Part shown: positions 38,620 to 50,390 of the stretch, piece after piece | How positions within the stretch are numbered: position 1 is the first letter of the stretch | How the letters are laid out: each line of letters begins with the position of its first letter | DNA from: Paguma larvata | Taxonomy: Eukaryota > Chordata > Mammalia > Carnivora > Viverridae | Length of the DNA: 64,000 nt | Reading direction: 5' to 3' | Assembly (NCBI GenBank): GCA_030068075.1 | Contig: CM057824.1 | Span: forward strand, 130,934,414 to 130,998,413 | Position numbers and translations under genes: made by a program | Notes under the pieces: generated by a model | Databases searched by the model: none | Told to the model about the DNA's origin: nothing | Seen by the model: only the letters and a program-made list of their open reading frames with translations

Positions 38620-38715
38620 GAAGGTGGGGATCTTGTCTTTCATGTTCAGCATTCGATCCCCAATACCCAGCAGAGAGCACAGGATGAAATCAGGAAATAT
38701 TTGTAAGATACAAAT
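38620..38715 (+). mobile_element. Short L2 3'-end fragment
   Basis: 'ggggatcttgtctttcatgt' and 'cagagagcacaggatgaaat' followed by 'caggaaatatttgt' follow the L2 3' terminus in sense order. Confidence 0.4.
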
Positions 38716-40190
38716 TCTACAGTATAAAATATACTTAACCTGCCCTCCTTCATTCTCTCTGTTTCTCTTTCTCCCCACTCCTTTTTGTTATTTTTTCAAT
38801 TCTCAAGTAAGGTTCACTAACTCCTGAGTTTTTATCTAAGAACTATCTATTCAAGGATATGTTGCCAAAATGTGACTCTAGCCATAAAACCCTGAGTGCA
38901 GAAAATAACTGGCATGTCCCAGAATACATTTCTTCTTACATCTTAGCTTCTCACGCATCAGCAGAGACATTGGCAAAGTGGTAATGATGTTAATTATCCT
39001 GTTTTATTCACATCACCTGGAAATAAGTGAGTGTACCAATGTGCCTTTGTTTCCATCAATTTTTTTTCTAAACTATATTACATGTTTTCCTTTATTGCTT
39101 AAATGCAGCATACAGGACTAATAAAATATTTCCTCGATTACTTGGTATAATCACTTCAAACACTAATTTCACTATCAATGATCTATTAAAACCACTCTCT
39201 GAGAATGCACTTACTTATTAATAGAATAAATGGCATAGTGGTGTAGTTTCATAACCTGATGATAAAGAGCCAACAGATTACGGTTCCCAAATAGCCTTCC
39301 CAAATACCCAAGAATCCAATTTCTTGTGTGCAGGACAAAGGTCTGTAAAGGACTCTCATTTTCCTTTTCAGATACTCGATGCTAAGAGATCTGTCCCAGT
39401 TCTGCAGAACTTAAAATGACCATGTGCCCAAAAGTATTCAAAGTTTAACTTTCTTCATAGGTAAATACGGTAAACTCAAAAAAGCCTTCTTTGCAGGATG
39501 AGAACTTGGTGAACCACACAGTTGGATATAAATCTTCCCTGTCTCCCTGCATGAAAGTCTGGTTGGAGTGAATTTCTTTATTGTGTGATTGATTGTTAAA
39601 AACTGTTTCCTTCTAACAACTTCAAATACAAAGTTATAGAAAATAATCCAATAGTTCTTAATGCTGCCATGTTTGCTTCAGGTCTTTCTTTGACTTTCTC
39701 TTTCTTCTTAAAAGGAAACAAGTTTTCCTTTAATTACCTTTTTTGGGGGAGGGCACTTTATCTTTTGTCATAGAGTAATTATGCGGGCACTTAAAAATGT
39801 TAAGGAAAACTTGTATTTAAACTGATCGCAATAGGAGTCAGGACTGTTGCAATAGGAGAGAGAGATTGAACTCAATTCCAAATACAACAAGAATAAGTGG
39901 AGACTTATAGGCAATGAGTAGAATGACAGGAGTCAGTGGATGGAAAATTACTAAGAGAAACCTGATTATGTCTCAACTACAGTGTGATTCTTGCTAAACT
40001 AACCTGACAAAATTCTTATAAAAGTAAGCCACGGACATGGGCATTAAGCGTGGGTAATAAGGAACTTGATCATATTTCAAAGATACTGAGATATCAAGGA
40101 TGCAAAGATTTCCACTAAACCAACTTAGGATTCTTTACTAAAGGAAGAAGCAGATCAGGTAAGGGCCTGAGGATAAACCCTAGTCCTTAT

Positions 40191-40761
40191 AAAAAGGCTT
40201 ATAGAGGGGCACCTGGTTGACTCAGTTGGCTAAACATCTGACTTTGGCTGCGGTCATAAACTCTAGGGCTCTCAACAGTCGGCCTCTTTGCTGTCAGACC
40301 CTGCTTCTGATCCCTCTTCCCCTCTTTTTCTGCCCCTGCCACTGCTTGTGCGCACACACACTCTCTCTCTCAAAAAAAACAGTCAGAGAAAGACAGATAT
40401 CCTATGTCTTCACTCATATGTGGAACTTGAGAAACTTAACAGAAGACCATGGGGAAATGGAAGGGGAAAAAATAGTTTCAAGTAGAGGGAGGCATACCAT
40501 AAGAAACTCTTAAATGCAGAGAACAAACTGAGGGAGTATGGGGGGTTGGGGAAAGGGGAAACTGTTGATGGGCATTGAGGAGGGCACTTGTTGGGATGAG
40601 CACTGGGTGTTGTATGTAAGTGATGAATCATGGGAATCTACCCCCAAAACCAAGAGTACACTGTATACACCGTATGTTAGCTAACTTGACAATAAAGTGC
40701 ATATATAAAAAATAATAAATAATAAATACAAAAACATTTTTTAAAAAAAAGGTTATAGAAG
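40191..40761 (+). mobile_element. SINE/L1 chimeric insertion (CAN-SINE joined to a 5'-truncated L1 3' end)
   Basis: A CAN-SINE (40206-40380: head 'ggggcacctggttgactcag', CT-rich part, A8 tail) runs straight into the last ORF2 bases and 3' UTR of a carnivore L1 (40381-40740: 'agtcagagaaagacagat', 'atatgtggaacttgagaaac', 'gatgagcactgggtgttgta', 'tagctaacttgacaataaag'). Similar flanks, 'aaaaaggcttatagag' at 40191-40206 and 'aaaaaggttatagaag' at 40746-40761, surround the whole composite rather than either part. L1 text does not occur upstream of the SINE. This fits template switching during target-primed reverse transcription. Independent insertions are the alternative. Confidence 0.75.
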
Positions 40762-42754
40762 CATGGCACATTTTTTTTCAAGGAGGGCATTTTTGCAACT
40801 TTCCTCGATTCTCATTGTTACCTGAAGCTTTCTGAAGGGACACTGTTACTTTTCCATCCTGTGAATGACATATTTCATCTTGTCACTATTCAGGTTTCTC
40901 CAATTTTTTTCACTATTTTGCTCAGATAAAGAATGTGTTTTTTCCCATAAAGTTATTTCTGTTCATTGAAATTTGCAAAATATTTTGTTTTGGGTGTTAA
41001 TAGGATTTGGGGGGCATATAATGCCCTGAGAGATGTTTCCATTTCTTGATGGCTTACTTACATGCCATTCTGCTCTCTCCACTCCTTCCCCCTGCTATTT
41101 TGTTAACTGCCTAAGTTTATTTCCTCTGTACCACATTTGAAGTCTTTCATGATATGAAAGGACTACTTTTTAAAAAGGCCAATTCTCTGAAAATTAGTTT
41201 TTGATTTATCACCATGAAATATGCCTGCTCGTTTTTAGCCTGAAGTTTTCACATGTTGCTTGTGCCAGAGTCATATCTCTCTTCAAACAGTGACCCAACA
41301 CCAATTGTTCAGTTTTATTAATATGCCAGTGTTGTCCCACTGAATATTGCTGCCTTGCTACTGTTTTGAATCTACAAAGCATGTAACACATAGGAATTTA
41401 CTTTATGTTTTATTGTAGATGGTAGTTATCAATATTTTCTTGCCTCAGACCACAAATACATTTTTTTAATGTGGCTTTCAGTATAGCGTGTATTGCCTGT
41501 AGCATGTTTGCACTCAACATCAGTGATTCCAAATTAAATTCCTACTGAGATCATCAGGCAAACAATTAGTAGCAATTGCTTGCTTTTATAGAAAAATTAA
41601 ATCTTGCCCTAAGTTTATGGTCAAATTATAATAATATAATACACATTCATACAGATACCATATCATGGACAGAGTAGACTGTGAGTCAGCCAGCTATTAA
41701 TAGCTCCATTAGCATGTTTGATTTTCATATTGCGCTATATTTATATGCAAATAAATTATCCATAGACCTTTCCTTAGAATATTATAATGTTAAAGGGAGT
41801 ATATTTCATGTTTATTAAGAGAAATAAAACGTTTTATAGATAGAGCTGTATATCTATATAACCTTAGCTTTTCACTCTGAACAGTAGGAAGTTTGGTTTC
41901 TTTTGCAGTCATACCCCTAATTAATTATACGTTCCTAGATTTTTCACTTAATCTTCCCAGGCCTTGAAAAGTTTTCTTTTTTCTTTTTTCTTTTCTCCTT
42001 GAAAGTACCTTCTGTTCAATTTAACTGAGCTGTTGAATTAAAGATTGATTGATTAATTTAAAGTAAATTTGATATGTGGTTTTGAGAACCAAGTAAGCTT
42101 GTTACACTGTGTAAGCTATCTGGTGTATAATTGTGATGAAGACACATATTATCCCATAAGATTCAGATCACTTAGTGAAAACACAGCGACATGGATCCTT
42201 CCAATGCCTATGACCATACTGAGGGAAAACATAGAATCTGTGGGAGCACAAGGTACAAAGCTCACCCACAACTAGAGGCTGTGGAACAGTATGTTGAGGA
42301 AGTGTGGAGCTTAGTTTGGAAGGCAGTCAGATGAGGGGAAGTACAGGCACACTGCAAGCTGAGGATAACCATAGGTCGAGTGTCTGTGTAGTATTTAAAC
42401 ACACAGTTTTTATTATTTATTTTAGTTTTAAGTGCCAAGATGTATTACTTCTTATCTAGACAGTTCTCTTTTGAGGGACATTTGAATTTTTGTTAACAAT
42501 GCAAAAAGGTCTTTTATATAAACTTTGGATATTTCTACTTATAGTCTCTGGAGAGATACCTAACACGGGATTGCAGGATCAAAATTATAAAGCTTCTTAA
42601 ACCTCTTTGTCTTCCTGAGGGATTGTTCAAATTGTATTTGCCTCAATAATGTATAATAGGGCCCACGTCACCAAAACATAGCTAGCAGTGAATAATATAA
42701 TTTTGTTCCTGGGTTCAGCGGATATCTAATGAATGACCTCTGGTTAAAATCACT

Positions 42755-42960
42755 CTATATTCATATCCCAGACCTACAACTTAGTGCCAGAATAAGCTTG
42801 ACAGCCCTTACTCCAGATCCTTCATGCTTCAGATAGGATAACACCTTCCTTACAAGGTTATTAAAAAGATAAAATGGAATAAAATATATAATCCTACTGT
42901 CTTACATAGAAAACATTCAATTCATATTCCATACCAATATTATAATAATTTTCCATTATT
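42755..42960 (-). mobile_element. MIR SINE, antisense
   Basis: 'catatcccagacctacaact', 'cacttccttacaaggtta'-like text (42842-42862) and 'aaaacattcaattcatattc' approximate the antisense MIR core in order. Confidence 0.5.
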
Positions 42961-44052
42961 TGTGAGATTGGCAATAGAAACACACTAAAACAAATAAAGG
43001 ACTGGATTTTAAAATTACTTGTGCACTTGTACTATAAATTATAATTCTTATATATCAGATATATAATCTATTGATATACCAGAATTGGTGTAGCGCATTT
43101 TTAAGTAATTAGGGGTAGTAAAACAAAACATTTAAACTTGATTAACTGAAATTGATGATTTATAAGTGATATTAACTTCTAAATAGTTAATATTAATAAA
43201 AATAACAAAATAAATATCAGCAATATTTTAGTTACTGCTTAATTTAAGATTATGATTTTTAGTAAAATTTTTAAAAATGAATTGTCTCAAATAATTATAT
43301 AGTCAAGATATTGAAACTCAAAGAGGTTGTGATTCATTGGCATTTGGGTTACATAGAGCAAGGCTAAAACCATGTTTGTGTGTCTTCACAATTAGGTTAT
43401 TTTAATATAATAATATTGTCTATTTCCTCTTAACTGTTTTTACAGAGGTCTGATGTAAGACCCTGAGTTTTGACAGAGCTTCATAGGCAATGATTGAAGT
43501 TGACAAATCAACTTTGTCAATTAAATTACATCATCTCCGGTTTAATTAAAACTGGAAATGATATTTGAGGAAAAAAATTGTCTCTTAATTGTGATATTGA
43601 CATTTCAATTTAGATTTTATGTATACTTCAAAATATCTTATAAAAGAAATTAGATGAATAAGACAATATTTAAAAATGACACGAGACCACTGATTCCGTT
43701 ATCCTAAACTCTCACTTTATAATGAATTTTGTTGTAGAAACATATTTCACATATGTACATAGCTATTAATTAACTGGATAGATATTTTTCTCAGATCATT
43801 AAAAGCAAATTTTGCCCATTAATGTTTCATGTTTTAATAATTGACCAACTTTGAATATTTTTAATTTTAAAATTATTGGATGAAACAGTCAAATAATATA
43901 TTTTCATGAGTTCTGCTGTCACACACTAAATACATGAAATTAGAATTGATGTGGCTTCTTTTTGTATTTGAGTATAATTACTGTTGTTAACACTAATTGA
44001 TTATTTACCTAAAAGGAAAGATCTATAAATGTTACATTATTTTGCTTTACAG

Positions 44053-44240
44053 ATGCTCCCAAGTTTATATCAAACCAAACAATTTATTACTCTTGGGAAG
44101 GAAACCCGATCAATATAAGCTGTGATGTGAAATCTAACCCACCAGCATCAGTCCATTGGAGAAGAGAGAAATTAGTCTTACCAGCTAAAAACACCACTAA
44201 TTTAAAGACATATAGCGCAGGGAGAAAGATGATATTAGAG
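44053..44240 (+). CDS. NCAM2: NCAM2 coding exon: first part of Ig domain 5
   Basis: Internal coding exon of 188 nt after acceptor 'ttgctttacag', with donor GTAAGT at 44241. It enters in phase 1: the previous exon's T plus AT here gives the Tyr of [10 protein letters not shown]. It leaves in phase 0 after RKMILE. It carries the Ig5 core: first disulfide Cys at 44121-44123 (NISCDV) and the core Trp at 44157-44159 (VHWRRE). Three N-glycosylation sequons are visible: NQT (44073), NIS (44112) and NTT (44190). The sequence is nearly the same as human NCAM2 as I recall it, with conservative changes such as Val in ASVHW. Ig5 is extracellular and precedes the fibronectin modules. The preceding intron is 27.2 kb, the longest complete intron in the window. 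Confidence 0.97.
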
Positions 44241-44714
44241 GTAAGTCTTTATGTACATATGAATAAGTTGTATTATTTCAGCAGTTACCTACTATTTTAG
44301 AATATATTTAAATATCTTAAAATAAATATATTTGTATATTTTCTGTAATACATATACACATACAAATCTTATTGTATATTTTTCATGTGCCTTTACTTAA
44401 AAGGGAATTTTTTTGCATTTGGACGATGGCCCGTTAATGACTAATTTCTCCTAATTATGTAGAAATATGAGTGTATAACAAAAGCCATTATTTTTCATAA
44501 GTTAATCTTTGGACAAAGTCAGTTATATCAGGAAAAAATAGAATGAGGGAATAGGTAATTCATCAGTTTTTGAGGGCCAAAAGTTCAATTTCAGTATTGA
44601 CACTAGCCATTGATTTTGAGGTTAGGATTCTTTCTAGGACTGGCAGATATTACTTCTTGCTGTTACATACTTACAAGTTCTTAAATAAACCAGATTTACT
44701 TGTTCAGTGCCTCA

Positions 44715-44973
44715 TTCATTTTATTTTGTGTATATATTTTATATGTATATATATTTTATTTTTTTAAGTTTATTTATTTATTTTGAGAGAGAGAGAGAGC
44801 AGAGAAGGGGCGGAGAGAGAGGGAGAGAGAGTCCTAGGTAGGGTCTGCACTGTCAGTACTAAGCCCAATTACCAGGCGGGGCTCAAATTTATGAACTGTG
44901 AGGTCTTTACCTGAGCCAAAATAGAGAGTCGGATGCTTAACCAACTGAGCCACCCAGGCGCCCTTCATTTTAT
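44715..44973 (-). mobile_element. CAN-SINE, antisense, 10-bp target duplication
   Basis: 'agtttatttatttattttga', GA-rich part, 'gcactgtcagtactaagccc' and head 'actgagccacccaggcgcc' ending at 44963. Direct repeats 'ttcattttat' are at 44715-44724 and 44964-44973. It lies 475 bp downstream of the Ig5 exon donor. Confidence 0.92.
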
Positions 44974-45009
44974 AGTTTAAATTAAGATTGTATGTCATTG
45001 ATTTTATAC

Positions 45010-45130
45010 TGTAAAGTGCCCAGGCTTTAAATTCTGGTTGAGTATGGTACCTCTTATTAGCTGCAGATTATGTGTCTGTATCAATTCCCAAAGTTTGTGT
45101 GTCTATGACCATAATCAGGAATCCTTCCAG
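45010..45130 (-). mobile_element. Possible MIR fragment, antisense
   Basis: 'gcccaggctttaaattctgg' and 'attagctgcagattatgtgt' look like the antisense MIR centre. Short and diverged. Confidence 0.4.
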
Positions 45131-45592
45131 TTAATCATTCTTTCAGTACAATTAGGAATCTTCCCCACCAGCCTTATTTAGCTGAAAGGATACTATATGG
45201 TTTTCCTGTAGTTCAGTTTACATAAATTTTAAAAATAGATGGTTTAAAATAACATCTGATATCCAGATTACATTAACTTCAAGGTATTCTCATTGGTGCC
45301 ATGTTAGTCTTCTACCGGGTAATTGAACTTAGTGAAATATTTTGTTGAGAGCAGGATTTAGCCATTACTTCTCCAAATATTTGGATAGCTGACTGTTTGG
45401 TAATTAAGCTACTCTGTCTAAATCCATTTCAATTTAAATTGGTTTCTTTGTAACTTTATTACAAGAACTAGATATTGGTGAATTGACACAGAGGTCAAGT
45501 CCACAAAGACATTTGGGTAGGTTGAAGCTAAAATGCAGGTATTAAACCACAGTTAAAAACCAAGGTCAGATTTAATCTTAGTTTTGGGCACT

Positions 45593-46003
45593 GTGTTAGT
45601 GTGTTTGGGCTGCTATAAGGACTACCAGTTTGGGTAGCTTCAACAAGGAACCACCCCTCCCCCACCCACATTTCTGTAGGCTAGAAATCCAGGATTGAGG
45701 TGCCAGAGGATTTTGGTGTGTTTTTTTTTGTTTGTTTGTTTTTTGTTTCTTGTTTTTTGTTGTTTTAATGAAATTTCTGTCCTTGGTTGCAGATGGGCCC
45801 TCTAAGCATTTACTCACATGGACTTTCCTGTGTGCACATAAAGAGCAAGCTCTGGCTTCTTATAAGGACATTAAGACCCATTTTTATGACCTCATTTAAC
45901 TTCAATTACCTCTTTAAAGACCCTGTCTCAAAATAACATTAGAGGTTAGGGTTTCAGCATATGAATTTCATGGGGCAACACCATTCATTCCATAACAGGT
46001 AGA
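45593..46003 (-). mobile_element. ERVL-MaLR (MLT1-like) LTR, antisense
   Basis: 'tgtgttagtgtgtttgggct', 'tggcttcttataaggacatt', 'atgacctcatttaacttcaa', 'ttacctctttaaagaccctg' and 'ttcattccataacag' match the antisense MLT1A/B-type LTR. A TTTG-rich run at 45719-45765 lies inside it. Confidence 0.8.
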
Positions 46004-46618
46004 TTTAAGTTCATATTTAAATGACAGACTAATCTGTAATTTCTGCTTTACGTCATTTTACTACTTTTCAGTTTCTGGGATAGCTCTAATTCTCCATAGT
46101 CAATGTCAAGAAACATGTTATAAATCCAACATTAAGTATATTAATCATTTTCATTTAAATATTTTACTCATATGAAACTCTCATGTTATTTGATATCTGC
46201 CCAAATGGCTTTCCTCTCCATCCCAAAGTGAAAACTAAGCAATTTTTACTCATACATAGCCACATGGTCTGTTGGTTTAAGCATTGACCTTGAATATACA
46301 CTTTTTCTGTGTATACTATTTTCAAAAATTGAATGAAAATCCTATATAAATAACTAATACAACAGGTAGACAAAATAAAATAACAATACCTATAAAACAG
46401 AAATAGCAATGATAAAATCTAATAATTTTGAATCAATAGCATATATAGTTGGTTAGGATAGTACATTTTTAGTTTTTGATAATTATTATAATAGTCACAT
46501 AATTGCTATTTCTTAACATGCAATACAATATAAAAAATTCGAGTTTGAAATTGATAACAAGTTGGTCAATAATAGATTTCCTGAATTGATTTTTAATATT
46601 TTCCTTTTGCACTGAGTA

Positions 46619-46619
46619 A

Positions 46620-46657
<38 letters not shown>

Positions 46658-46658
46658 T
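46619..46658. repeat. (TA)n microsatellite
   Basis: About 40 bp of TA with a single CA interruption. Confidence 0.92.
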
Positions 46659-48907
46659 CAATATTTTAAATTTAAGAATTTTAAGACATAATAAAATATT
46701 CTATAAATCCTTTGGATTGCTGCCAATAAATACAGGTCATCCATTTTTTTTCCTGAGCGCTTTCTGAGGTAATTAGCCATATTTTTAATATATGGGCAAA
46801 AATTGATGGAACTTTCTAATGGATTGATTGGAATAATAATGTTGTTCTATTGTTTTCAATTGTCATTCCTTAGGTAAAATGCTAACTATTAAATATATGA
46901 TTTTCTCACAATGGAACACAGAGAAAGGAAATCAAGTTTTTGAAGATTTAGGAAAAAGATTAGTGAATCCCCATATCAACAATGTACTCCCAGCCCATAT
47001 ATCGATGTTCAAAACTAGATGCTGTTGTATTATGTACTATTTAAACCCAGCATCCTAAGTAACGTTGAATTATTTTAACTGCATATTAAACTATGAAAAA
47101 GTAGCTTCATACGTCAGATGTTCCTCTTTCTTGTTGAGTAAACATCAGCAATAATTGGTATATTTTAATTTTAAATATTTTAAGTTAATGCATTATAATA
47201 TACCTATTTGTACATTCTTTTATTTTTTGATAAAATTATCTATTATTTCATTGTACCGGGATTGGGCATCAAGCCACTATTGGACATTGTTTCCATATTG
47301 CTTTCCTAGAACATATCAAATATGCTGCCGTGCACATGACTCGGTCAGGTTATATCAGATATGTGGGTTCCTTTTAAATCTCTTCTACTATGGGTGTTTT
47401 CCGTATTTGTTACTCATACAGCATGATAAAAAAAATTATTTCAGATAAAATTATGAAACTTCTATCTTTGGATAGGCGAGCTCCCAGGAACAGAAAAAAA
47501 ACAAACAAACAAATGAAAAAAACCTTGAATTGAGCCTTTTAAAAGTTGTTCCAACAAAACTGGCTATATTTAAATTACTTTTTTAATATTGGGGAGTGGC
47601 ACAATAGTTCTGATACTTGTCATGGCTGTCCTGTCTCTGCATTGTGTCAATTCCATACACATTCTTTCCTGTGGACTATTTAAATAACTCTCAAATACTT
47701 GTAAAATGAAGAAATATTTTGGCAGATTTCTTTCTCTCTAGTAAAATTATTTTAAAGTTAAATTAGCCTAGTTTATTAAAAACTAAATGTCAGAAAAATG
47801 AGTATTTTAATCACTCAAAAGTACTTACATAAGAACTGTTTAAGCTTCTAATCCTTAACTTACGATCTACCCCTAGATAGACAGCTAACCAGAGAACGAA
47901 TGACACAGCATTTCTGTACTCTTTCAGAGTTACCATCTTCAATGGACCTCAAAATTGTACTTTTAGTTAATAGCCTCCCATTACCACAAAATCATTTTCC
48001 CCCTTTTGGGATAGAGTTGAAATTAACAGCAACTCTTGTTGTAAGCATATTCTCCCTTAATAATAGTTACTGGGATTGAAAATTATATCTATTACTATCA
48101 TCAAATCTCTGATCTGAATTGATACTTCAGAATTCGGTACATTAGAATTATAAGGTTGGTCCCAATGTTCAGCAATAGAATTCTGGAAGGTTAATTTAAT
48201 TATGGATTTCAAATGTGTAAGGATTGAGATCAGCCATTTTGCACCTAAACTGAAAGAGAATGGTAGGAATTGAACATAAATAGAGGCAAGATACCGTTAT
48301 TAGTTATCAAGATAGTAAGTCTGTCTTCAGGGATTACTACACAAGGGCAACATTTTTCATGCAAAGTACCTTCCTGTAAAGAATATTTTTTTTAGAATGA
48401 GTCTTCATCCTTCATTAATATTTTATACTCAATAAAATCATGAAAGGGAAAGAAAACTGATGTATTTCTAACCTTTCTTGAACTTTATGTCTGCCTGACT
48501 TGAAGCTAAAACAGAAAACAAAAGGTTAGTTAATAATGCTTTTGGAACAAGTTCTCTGTTTTCGAGTTCATGTCTGCAATGATTGCAGAATGTATATTTT
48601 TCAAATGTATACTACTTTCTGAGCTTTACATACATAAATGATGATTTTTCTATTGGGTAGATTGTGGCATTTATCATCTTAATAAATTAACAGCTAAACT
48701 GTATTTCACCTAGTCCTGTGGAAACATAGATCCAGGGATTACATTTTAAAAGGGTGTGATACTTACTTGATACAGAAAAAAAGAATATGGCAAGGAGTTA
48801 TAAATAATCAAACAGGTATGAAGATGATAGGCATACGAGAGTCTATTTTAAAACTGTTGTGATATTGTTTTATAATTGTTCATCATTTATTATTGTGGTT
48901 ATTTTAG

Positions 48908-49004
48908 ATTGCACCTACATCTGACAATGACTTTGGACGATATAATTGCACAGCCACTAACCGCATAGGAACAAGATTTCAAGAATATATTCTTGCTTTG
49001 GCTG
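48908..49004 (+). CDS. NCAM2: NCAM2 coding exon: end of Ig domain 5
   Basis: Internal coding exon of 97 nt. The acceptor is AG at 48906-48907 behind a T-rich but weak tract ('tgtggttattttag'); the donor GTAAGT starts at 49005. It enters in phase 0 as [18 protein letters not shown] and ends [10 protein letters not shown] plus one base (phase 1). FGRYNC holds the second Ig5 disulfide Cys at 48947-48949. N-C-T at 48944 is a fourth Ig5 sequon. With the 188-nt exon upstream it makes 285 nt (95 codons), so Ig5 is a symmetric 1-1 module split by one internal phase-0 intron, the usual arrangement for NCAM Ig domains. The upstream intron is 4.7 kb. Confidence 0.97.
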
Positions 49005-49271
49005 GTAAGTATACACAATAATTTCTGAGATCTCATAAAATATTTCTATAAGCAAATAGCTTTATATTTTAATAAGTCATGATGCAGGTTATTATTAGGA
49101 AGAATGAACCAGTGCTTAAAAATTTAGAAGAGTTGCATCTGATGGAAGATAGTGAAGACTTAGAACATATTTACAAATCAAAATTGATTTTAAACCCTGA
49201 TTCTAACCCCCAACTTTATGAGCGAATTGTCTATGAAAGAAGTGGGAAAAATGTCTTAGGAAATGTCTTAG

Positions 49272-49511
49272 GAAAGCAAATAATAGGGAAGGCTGGGTGG
49301 CTTATTCAGTTAAGCATCCAACTTCGACTCAGGTCATGATCTCACGGTTCGGTTCTTGAGTTCAGGCCTCTCTTCGGGCTCTGCGCTGACATTTCAGAGC
49401 CTGGAGCCTGCTTCGGATTCTGTGTCACCTTCTCTCTCTCTGTCCCTCCTCCGCTGTGCTCTCTCTCTCTCTCAAAAATAAGTAAACATAAAAAAAAGAA
49501 AGCAAATTATA
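49272..49511 (+). mobile_element. CAN-SINE (SINEC_Fc), sense
   Basis: Damaged head 'ggctgggtggcttattcag', then 'caacttcgactcaggtcatg', 'gagcctggagcctgcttcgg', TC-rich part and tail 'aataagtaaacataaaaaaa'. Target copies are 'gaaagcaaataata' (49272) and 'gaaagcaaattata' (49498). It starts only 267 bp after the donor of the 97-nt exon. Confidence 0.93.
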
Positions 49512-50344
49512 TTTTATGTAAAGTTAGAACCCTATCAAAAAAACTAAAAATAAAAGACATCTTGATAGAAAACCAACTAAAATTAATCTGTTTTAGAATA
49601 TTAAACGTGAAAGTACAAATACTAAGCTTATTTTTAAGACAAATAGAAAATTTATGATTATATAACTGCCATTGAAAACTATTACATTTTGTGTATGAAG
49701 ACATTCTAGTTATTCCCCAGAAGCCTAAAGATACAGAAATAATGACATGTAGAACACAATTCATTTTAATTAGAAATCCAGTTAAGTTTTTAGTTATATA
49801 AATACAGTTATATATAAAACATACATACATTTTTATAGAATTTGCCATTATGTTTTAGAAGACTGATTGGAAGTCAGAAGATATACACTGTAGTATATTT
49901 TGTATAGCTCCTGTGATACAAAAACTTGATTTATTGCCTTTTAAGACTAGGTAGAGTAATATCACAAAATTATTGTAATGTTATATTTTAATAGAATACA
50001 TACCGCCTATGAAAATATTTTAAACTATTTTCTAAGTAGATTTTCAGTATATAACTATAATTTTATATTAAGAAAGATATGTATTTAAACTGATTTAATA
50101 CTGATATTATATGATACTGATACGATATAAACATACCCCCAAAGTAATGTTATTAGTTGTAAAGATTATAAGGGAAATTTAAAAGTTTACAAAACTAATC
50201 AATACTCAAATTATTGTGTAACTAGAACTCGTTGCTCTCCAATGCAAGTGTTGCTACACTAAGGGAGAAGGGCAAAAGGGGATGTGTGAAAGGTGTTTAG
50301 GGAAAGAATGAAGAAGAAAAATATTGAAAAGAGAGGGAACTTAG

Positions 50345-50390
50345 ACAGGAAGGAAAGGATGGAGGAAGGGATAAAGGAAGGAAGGAAATA
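50345..50390. repeat. (GGAA)n-like purine tract
   Basis: Imperfect GGAA/AGGA units on the + strand. Confidence 0.7.

Larger units (their letters stand above)
16848..44052 (+). other. NCAM2: NCAM2 intron (between Ig4 end exon and Ig5 first exon), complete
   Basis: A 27,205-nt GT-AG phase-1 intron. Donor GTAAGT is at 16848 and acceptor TTTGCTTTACAG ends at 44052. It contains the SINEs, L1M stack, MaLR LTRs and L2/MIR remnants listed separately. Unique AT-rich stretches with no recognisable gene, RNA or repeat are about 16848-17562, 17821-19845, 23640-24420, 24970-27475, 28386-28915, 29527-32004, 32308-33375, 34021-37500, 38350-40190 and 40762-42755. Confidence 0.9.
44241..48907 (+). other. NCAM2: NCAM2 intron within the Ig5 module, complete
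   Basis: A 4,667-nt GT-AG phase-0 intron splitting the Ig5-coding sequence. It holds one SINE, a MIR piece, one MaLR LTR and a TA array. The stretch 46006-48907 is otherwise unique AT-rich sequence in which I see no gene. Confidence 0.9.

Noticed and set aside
49079..49339. 86-codon frame just after the 97-nt exon
   Set aside because: It crosses into a SINE and does not match NCAM2 or another family; not treated as an alternative exon.
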